19,504 nt of DNA, taken from assembly GCA_016929205.1 (NCBI GenBank), contig JAFGJF010000189.1, positions 1-19,504 of the forward strand. The letters are read 5' to 3'. Under the pieces are notes generated by a model. That model saw only the letters and a list, made by a program, of their open reading frames with translations. It made no database searches and was not told the DNA's origin. Source of the DNA: Anaerolineae bacterium. Its GTDB lineage: Bacteria > Chloroflexota > Anaerolineae > JAFGEY01. Every line of letters starts with the position of its first letter. Position 1 is the stretch's first letter. Below, in pieces: positions 15,187 to 19,504 of the stretch. A program made the translations under genes and the position numbers.

Positions 15187-16008
15187 ATGCGACTTGGACT
15201 AGATGCAGGACAGCACACATTCGACCTGGCTGTCGAGTACGGGATCAAAGGTGTACCCATTTCCGCCGACCGGCTGGCTCAGGATGGCATTGAGGCGACG
15301 TTGTCGCCGCTGCGCGAGCGCGGGCTGGTCGTTTGCCAGATTGGCGCGTTTGGCTACAATCCGCTTTCCACCGACCGTGAGCGGCAGGCAAAGCAGGCAG
15401 CGCTGCTCAAGCAGGTCATTCCGATCGCCTCAGAGACTGGCTGCCCGTACATTGTGATTTGTGGCGGCAACTATCATCCGTCCGGGTTCGGGGCCGGTGA
15501 CGCGCGCAATTTTACGGACCAGGCCTTGGACGAGGTGGCCCGCGCTCTGGCGCCGCTGCTCGCCCTGGCTGAGGAGCACGGCGTCAATCTATCGATCGAG
15601 CCCTATCTCAAGACGGCGATCCACAGCCCGGAACGGTTTCTGGCTTTGCAGGAACGGGTGCGGTCGCCCGCTTTGCGCTGCAACATCGATCCTACAAGCC
15701 TATATACCTATTGGGACCTCTGGGATCCGCGCGAGACGGTGCATCACGTCTGCACCGCATTGGCCGGGCACTATGGCCTGGCCCACGTTAAAGAGGTGGC
15801 GTTGGCCGAGGGATTTCATATCCATGCCGGGTTGGCGCCGCTTGGCACCGGGATGACCGATTGGTCACAGATGCTGCGCCTGATGGCTCCTTATCTGCCG
15901 GAAGACAGTTGGGTGATCCTCGAACACGTGCAGACGCCGGATGAGGCTCGATCCAGTCTGGGCTTGCTGCGCGTTGCAGCCGACGCTGCGGGCGTGACGT
16001 TGACCTGA
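15187..16008 (+). CDS. Sugar phosphate isomerase/epimerase family protein (xylose-isomerase-like TIM barrel)
   Basis: A 273-residue TIM-barrel protein of the AP-endonuclease-2 superfamily. The expected metal ligands are spaced around the barrel: Glu138 in S-I-E-P-Y, Asp168 in N-I-D-P-T-S, His200 in A-H-V-K-E-V and Glu246 in I-L-E-H-V. Relatives include inosose dehydratase/isomerase (IolE/IolI), hydroxypyruvate isomerase and ketose 3-epimerases. It is the last gene of the operon begun by the FG-GAP gene, so it plausibly acts on the keto product of one of the dehydrogenases, as in inositol-type catabolism (inference). ATG 15187 follows GAGGAGG. The stop is followed by a weak inverted repeat that may end the transcript. 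Confidence 0.9.
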   Translation: MRLGLDAGQHTFDLAVEYGIKGVPISADRLAQDGIEATLSPLRERGLVVCQIGAFGYNPLSTDRERQAKQAALLKQVIPIASETGCPYIVICGGNYHPSGFGAGDARNFTDQALDEVARALAPLLALAEEHGVNLSIEPYLKTAIHSPERFLALQERVRSPALRCNIDPTSLYTYWDLWDPRETVHHVCTALAGHYGLAHVKEVALAEGFHIHAGLAPLGTGMTDWSQMLRLMAPYLPEDSWVILEHVQTPDEARSSLGLLRVAADAAGVTLT

Positions 16009-16014
16009 TTGTAT

Positions 16015-16046
16015 GAAAAAGCGTTGGGTTAGCACCTATGCTTTTC
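16015..16046. terminator. Weak candidate bidirectional terminator between converging genes
   Basis: GAAAAAGC (16015-16022) and GCTTTTC (16040-16046) form an inverted repeat across a 17-nt loop in the 85-bp gap between the isomerase and a converging membrane-protein gene. The A-run and T-run would serve both strands, but the stem is AT-rich and the loop long. Confidence 0.3.
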
Positions 16047-16093
16047 CTGATCGACGCCCCAGACATAGTCGGTATAACATTGAGCAACTGAAA

Positions 16094-16666
16094 CTAGGGT
16101 ACGGCGCTCGCCGCCAGGACCCGACCCAGCCAGATGGTCCAGGTGGGTGCAGACAGGGCCAGGGCGACAAAGCTTATTGCTGCCAGTGGGTGTTCTTGCC
16201 CGCCGATCCAGAAGCCGACCGCCCCAATGATGTCGCTGGCTCCGGCGACAATGCCCGCCCAGGCGAGTCCTGCCAGCAGCGCACCATAGGCGAGTGACGG
16301 GATAGAAGTGGCAAGCCACCACAAACCCAGGACAGCCCCCAAGGCCAAGATCGGCTTGAGCGACTGTTCAAAGCGAACGACGCCCAAAACCAACAGAGCC
16401 TGCAAGACAGCCATAACCAACATCACCGCGATGCCGACGATGGTCGCGCCCAGGCTTAGCGGAAAAATGTGCCGGGCCAGCAAACGATGCAACGCCAGGG
16501 CAAGTGGGATCATGAACAGGAATTGAAAGACGCTGAACGCGTCGTTGATCGGACCGAAAATGCCGCCGATGGCAAAAAAAACGAACAAGGCGATAAAACC
16601 AAGGATCCACGCCGTCCCAGCCAGGTAAGCCGACGTATCTGCATGCTCAATTAGAAATGCGATCAT
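16094..16666 (-). CDS. Multi-pass membrane protein of unknown function
   Basis: This 190-residue protein is almost entirely hydrophobic, with about six membrane segments (around residues 14-37, 44-64, 70-97, 106-125, 127-156 and 158-182). Small charged loops include H-R-L-L-A-R-H and R-F-E-Q-S-L-K-P. No enzymatic motif or transporter signature is recognisable. Its composition, with alternating Leu/Ala/Gly helices, resembles uncharacterised DUF-type membrane proteins in Chloroflexota. ATG 16666 has no strong ribosome binding site; a TACAAT-like -10 box occurs about 40 bp upstream without a good -35. It converges with the isomerase gene and lies downstream of a minus-strand acetyltransferase. 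Confidence 0.6.
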   Translation of the reverse strand: MIAFLIEHADTSAYLAGTAWILGFIALFVFFAIGGIFGPINDAFSVFQFLFMIPLALALHRLLARHIFPLSLGATIVGIAVMLVMAVLQALLVLGVVRFEQSLKPILALGAVLGLWWLATSIPSLAYGALLAGLAWAGIVAGASDIIGAVGFWIGGQEHPLAAISFVALALSAPTWTIWLGRVLAASAVP

Positions 16667-16744
16667 ACTCTGTTTTCACCACAGGGTAAATCACCCCCAT
16701 AGTTGCATTGTATCATCTTTCAGGCCAGGTGCATATGACTAAAG

Positions 16745-17254
16745 TCACTTCCAGGCGAGGATCTTGCGCATGGGTTGGATGGGCAGCCCATGTCCCTCAA
16801 AGCTCCCCCCTGAGCGTATGCCTGTCGATCGTTTGTAGCCCATCGCCAGGTAGAACGGGGTGCCATACAAAGTTGCCGCCACGCGAATCACCTTGACCCC
16901 TTGTTCGCGGGAAGCCTGCTCAAAGCGCTCGACCAGCTTGCGTCCGATCCCCTGGTGGTGGCGATCGCCCCGGACAAACAGGCTGGCTAAACGTTCCTTT
17001 CTGCCTCGCAACACACCGACGATTTCGCCATCTTGCTCGGCAACAAAGAGCATTTCGGAGGCGACCACGTTGGCGATCGCTTCCTGGTGTTTTGGGTCCG
17101 GCGAGTAGGCATGTTGAAAAGGTCCCAGGAACGGGCCTCTTGCTTTGGCCGACAAAAAGTCAAGGTTGTACTTGCTATAGGTGTCGGCGATGAGTCGCCC
17201 GACGCTTTGTGCGTCATCTCGGTGGTGGTAATCACGGATTGTTATGTCGGCCAC
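16745..17254 (-). CDS. GNAT family N-acetyltransferase
   Basis: The 169-residue protein has a full GNAT core. A beta-strand pair L-F-V-A-E-Q-D-G-E-I-V-G-V-L is followed by S-L-F-V-R-G-D-R-H-H-Q-G-I-G-R-K-L-V-E-R-F, where H-x-x-G-x-G type residues form the acetyl-CoA pyrophosphate loop. V-I-R-V-A-A-T and T-P-F-Y-L-A-M-G-Y-K-R supply the last strands. The substrate is unknown; small GNATs of this kind acetylate amines, antibiotics or protein termini. Translation begins with GTG at 17254, with GGAG 6 nt upstream on the minus strand. About 180 bp separate it from the truncated hydrolase upstream. That gap holds TTGACA- and TATAAC-like boxes, but without correct spacing for a confident promoter. 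Confidence 0.85.
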   Translation of the reverse strand: MADITIRDYHHRDDAQSVGRLIADTYSKYNLDFLSAKARGPFLGPFQHAYSPDPKHQEAIANVVASEMLFVAEQDGEIVGVLRGRKERLASLFVRGDRHHQGIGRKLVERFEQASREQGVKVIRVAATLYGTPFYLAMGYKRSTGIRSGGSFEGHGLPIQPMRKILAWK

Positions 17255-17432
17255 AATATACTCCTTGATCTAGTTCTTGTCTTGGTACGAAATATGGTTA
17301 ATGGGATGGCTTTGCCTTGACAACGGATACAGTATAACAGAAACCAGCCCGGTTTGCATCAGCCAAATGATATATTCGAGGTATATTCTTTGAACTAGTG
17401 CGTTGTCTGTTCTTTTGAGCTCGTGTATCACG

Positions 17433-18035
17433 TTAGCGTGTTTCGTCTATTGCTCGCCTGATGGCGTCGAGAACCAGGTCCGGTGCGTCCTCGTGCAGGT
17501 AATGACTGCTCTCTGGGGCCAGCACGAATGTGCCGTTGCTCGACTTGAGCGTCAGTGCCCTGCTCTGTTCGATCCAGAATCGTTGAAAGGCCTCTGCCGC
17601 TTCTCCAAATGCCGGGTTGGGCTTTCCTGCCCCGATGACGACCAGGGATATATCGCCGAATGATTTGATCTCGGCGACCTGGGACGCACTCTGTGTGATC
17701 AGCGACGCGTGTTCGGAGGCCACCGCCGCCAAATAGTTCGCCTTGGCCCGCGCTTCAGCATCGGCAGATTGGCGTGCTGTCTCGGCCATGTGCTGTAGGT
17801 TGGCTGTCTCTTGCTCAAGCACTTGATAGAGTTCTGGAAAGGCTTGCCCGGTGATGAACGACAGCGGCGCAGGATCGAGCAAGACCAGGCCCGCGATCAG
17901 GTCCGGGTAGCGATCGGCAAATACCTGCGCGTTGATTCCGCCAAGCGAGTGTCCGACGAGGACGTATGGACCTTGAATTCCGGCTTTGTCGAGCAGCAAC
18001 TGCAATTCATCTGCGATTTGCCCGCTGTGGCGGGG
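17433..18035 (-). pseudogene. Alpha/beta hydrolase, 5'-truncated
   Basis: The visible part begins, in family terms, at P-R-H-S-G-Q-I-A-D-E-L. It runs through the nucleophile elbow V-L-V-G-H-S-L-G-G and A-x-R-Y-P-D-L-I-A-G-L-V-L-L-D to the late S-S-H-Y-L-H-E-D, which carries the catalytic histidine. These are typical of alpha/beta hydrolases that usually start 80-110 residues earlier with the first strands and an oxyanion H-G motif. That N-terminal part is absent. The reading frame stays open to 18098, but residues encoded beyond about 18035 do not look like a hydrolase: they are antisense of the adjoining glycoside-hydrolase fragment. No ribosome binding site is evident. It is therefore probably inactive, or an assembly artefact. 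The C-terminus and its TAA stop look intact. Confidence 0.72.
18021..18034. repeat. Short palindrome at the junction of two truncated genes
   Basis: CCCGC (18021-18025), a 4-nt spacer TGTG and GCGGG (18030-18034) form an inverted repeat exactly where homology to the minus-strand hydrolase ends and that to the plus-strand glycoside hydrolase begins. It may mark a breakpoint that joined the two sequences. Confidence 0.5.
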
Positions 18036-18856
18036 CACGCTATCTGCCCGAGGTGTACGACTATTACGACAACAGTGCCTTTGCGCCCAACGGCGCACTC
18101 AAGCCGGCCTATGCCGATCGTATCGCCCGCGTGCTGGCTTGCGCCGACGAATTGGGCATGGTCGTCATCGTGGGCATGTTTTACTGGAAACAAACGCTGA
18201 GAATGGAGGGGGAGGCGGCGATCTGGCGCGCGGCGCGCGAGATGCTGGCTTTTCTGCAGCGGACAGGGCGCAAGAATGTCCTGATCGAGATCGGTAACGA
18301 GACCGGCGCGCGTTTTGGGTTCGACCTCTTTTTGGTCGATCGCGCCGCCGAAATGATCAACACCCTCCGGCAAGAGTTTCCCGACTTTCTCTATTCGACC
18401 AGCCAGGGCGGGCTGGATGCCGACCGCGGGCGCGAACTGCCCACGCCGGCGTTGATCGAGGCCGTCGATTTTCTGATGCCGCACGGTAACGGCAACACAG
18501 CAGAGCGGTTGGCGAGAGGATTGGACGCGATCCTGGCGATGCCGGCTTACCAGGCGGACCCAAAGCCGATCCTGATCAACGAGGACTCGACCGGCGTCGC
18601 CAACCTCGACGTGTGTTGGCCCCGTTACGTCTCCTGGGGCTACTATGACCAGGGCAGCAACGGCGAAAGCCACCGCCGTCACGACATTTATGCCGATTTC
18701 AGCGCTCCGCGCGAGCCGGACTATGTTGCGCTGAGTGGGTTCCAAACTCCGCCGGTCAACTGGACGATCAACCACGCGCGCAAGCGCGCCTTTTTTGAGC
18801 GCGTCGCCGAGATCACGGGGTACGCCGGTGCTGCGGCGCTCTGGCATGGAGACTAG
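18026..18856 (+). pseudogene. Glycoside-hydrolase-like TIM-barrel protein, 5'-truncated
   Basis: From about 18035 the frame reads R-Y-L-P-E-V-Y-D-Y-Y-D-N-S-A-F-A-P-N-G and L-G-M-V-V-I-V-G-M-F-Y-W-K-Q. It continues with N-V-L-I-E-I-G-N-E-T-G (candidate acid/base Glu at 18299-18301) and later K-P-I-L-I-N-E-D-S-T-G (candidate nucleophile Glu at 18581-18583). These resemble clan-A, cellulase-like glycosidases. About the first 100 residues expected for such proteins, with the first barrel strands, are missing. Upstream codons (from ATG 17966) are antisense of the alpha/beta hydrolase and do not look like a natural leader, so the ATG there is probably accidental. The C-terminus ends normally in A-A-L-W-H-G-D and a stop. 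It is likely a pseudogene or misassembled. Confidence 0.7.
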
Positions 18857-18906
18857 AAGCTAAAGATCATGGTGTGTTTGAGCAGATGACGCAAGGCGAG
18901 AGGAGA

Positions 18907-19504
18907 CTATGGCGCGCCTAACTTGGTCAGCATCTCTGTGGCAGTGTCACTCAGATCGTGGAGTAGGGCCCGTTTTTTCGCCGCTACGGCCGTCTCTGGC
19001 GGTAAAGTTGCGGCAGCAGCGGTAATGGGCCGGCCGACTGCATTCTGAAACCATAGTGCATTAGCGATCAATGGGTAACGTGACAGCAGTGCCCACAACT
19101 CCACAGCACGCTCCACATCATCAAGGCGGACCAGGAGTAACGCGATTCCAGACAGGGCGATCACAATCGACAAGAACGCATCTGCTTCGATGCCCATTTG
19201 TAGCGCCTGATAGAGACAGCGCCGAGATTGTATCAGGTCATTCATCCCTAACGACGCATATCCCAGCAATGCGAGTGACCAGCTCTGTGCATCTTGCTGC
19301 CCCATCTCGTGATACGCGGCAAAGCTTTGTTCGAACCATCCTTGAGCATCAGTATATTTCTCTTGTGTCAGTGAAATGAGACCCAGCACAAGGCACGTCG
19401 CTCCGATCACATACGGATCGACCAGAGCGCGTGCGTGTGCCAGTCCAGTGGTAGCATACGCCCGTGCCTGCTCGTACCGGCCCAACATAGCGTGGTAGGT
19501 CCCC
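18907..19504 (-). CDS. TPR-rich protein, C-terminal part (probable ATPase/transcriptional regulator tail), truncated by window edge
   Basis: The gene enters from the right edge (no start in the window) and ends with TAG at 18907. The 199 visible residues are helical repeats of tetratricopeptide character, for example Y-H-A-M-L-G-R-Y-E-Q-A-R-A-Y-A and L-I-S-L-T-Q-E-K-Y-T-D-A-Q-G-W-F-E-Q-S. A repeat-free tail A-A-A-A-T-L-P-P-E-T-A-V-A-A-K-K follows. In Chloroflexota such tails commonly end AAA-type ATPases or adenylate-cyclase/SARP/LuxR-type regulators, but no catalytic or DNA-binding domain is visible, so this identity is a guess. It lies 50 bp from the stop of the truncated glycoside-hydrolase fragment, converging tail to tail. 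No good terminator is visible between them. Confidence 0.75.
   Translation of the reverse strand, partial: GTYHAMLGRYEQARAYATTGLAHARALVDPYVIGATCLVLGLISLTQEKYTDAQGWFEQSFAAYHEMGQQDAQSWSLALLGYASLGMNDLIQSRRCLYQALQMGIEADAFLSIVIALSGIALLLVRLDDVERAVELWALLSRYPLIANALWFQNAVGRPITAAAATLPPETAVAAKKRALLHDLSDTATEMLTKLGAP

Noticed and set aside
16013..16297. Plus-strand 94-codon open frame after the isomerase
   Set aside because: It overlaps the membrane-protein gene in antisense and lacks a ribosome binding site and any hydrophobic or domain pattern.
17280..17335. TTGACA and TATAAC boxes in the gap upstream of the GNAT gene
   Set aside because: They lie on the plus strand only 10 bp apart, too close for a sigma70 promoter, and no plus-strand gene follows.
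1..19504. CRISPR arrays, insertion sequences, phage genes, toxin-antitoxin pairs
   Set aside because: I saw no regularly spaced repeats, transposase or integrase motifs, or small two-gene toxin modules.

Overview
This window looks like a chromosomal segment from an uncultivated, GC-rich bacterium, most plausibly a Chloroflexota (Anaerolineae-like) genome. That is an inference from gene content (a MelA-type GH4 enzyme, an M81 peptidase, sulfatase, several Gfo/Idh/MocA oxidoreductases, an HDDC2/YfbR-type HD protein and a TPR-rich regulator-like tail) and from the absence of any marker of another phylum. No rRNA, transposase, phage gene or CRISPR array is visible.

Left part (1-2722): the end of an N-acyl-D-amino-acid deacylase gene and an M20 metallopeptidase form a small peptide or N-acyl-amino-acid utilisation unit. 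It meets, tail to tail with a 4-bp CTAG stop overlap, a minus-strand HD-domain phosphohydrolase. A clear promoter on each strand drives the HD gene and a tRNA operon: Phe(GAA) followed by two identical Gly(GCC) copies, closed by an intrinsic terminator.

Central catabolic block (2756-8340, all plus strand): a promoter, then an enolase-superfamily dehydratase-like protein, an M81 (MlrC-type) metallopeptidase, a MelA-type GH4 glycosidase and a type I sulfatase. The GH4 gene is preceded by a 138-bp gap with nested inverted repeats that could fold as a three-way-junction leader RNA just upstream of its ribosome binding site. None of the four proteins shows an export signal, so the block appears to act on imported substrates in the cytoplasm.

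Middle membrane section (8397-11741): a minus-strand ICMT/NnrU-like membrane methyltransferase, a small two-segment membrane protein of unknown function, a GT39/ArnT-like membrane glycosyltransferase and a GNAT-like acetyltransferase.

Second catabolic operon (11802-16008, plus strand): a leaderless FG-GAP/VCBS propeller-like protein, two different Gfo/Idh/MocA oxidoreductases and a xylose-isomerase-like TIM-barrel isomerase/epimerase, with spacings of 3, 9 and 16 bp and strong ribosome binding sites. This looks like an oxidation-epimerisation route for a sugar or inositol-like compound. The first oxidoreductase lacks usual catalytic residues.

Right part (16094-19504): a minus-strand multi-pass membrane protein and a GNAT acetyltransferase. 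Next, an alpha/beta hydrolase (minus) and a glycoside-hydrolase-like protein (plus) have both lost their N-termini at the same point near 18021-18040, where a short palindrome lies. This is either a deletion or rearrangement scar or an assembly misjoin. The window closes inside a TPR-rich protein read from the right.
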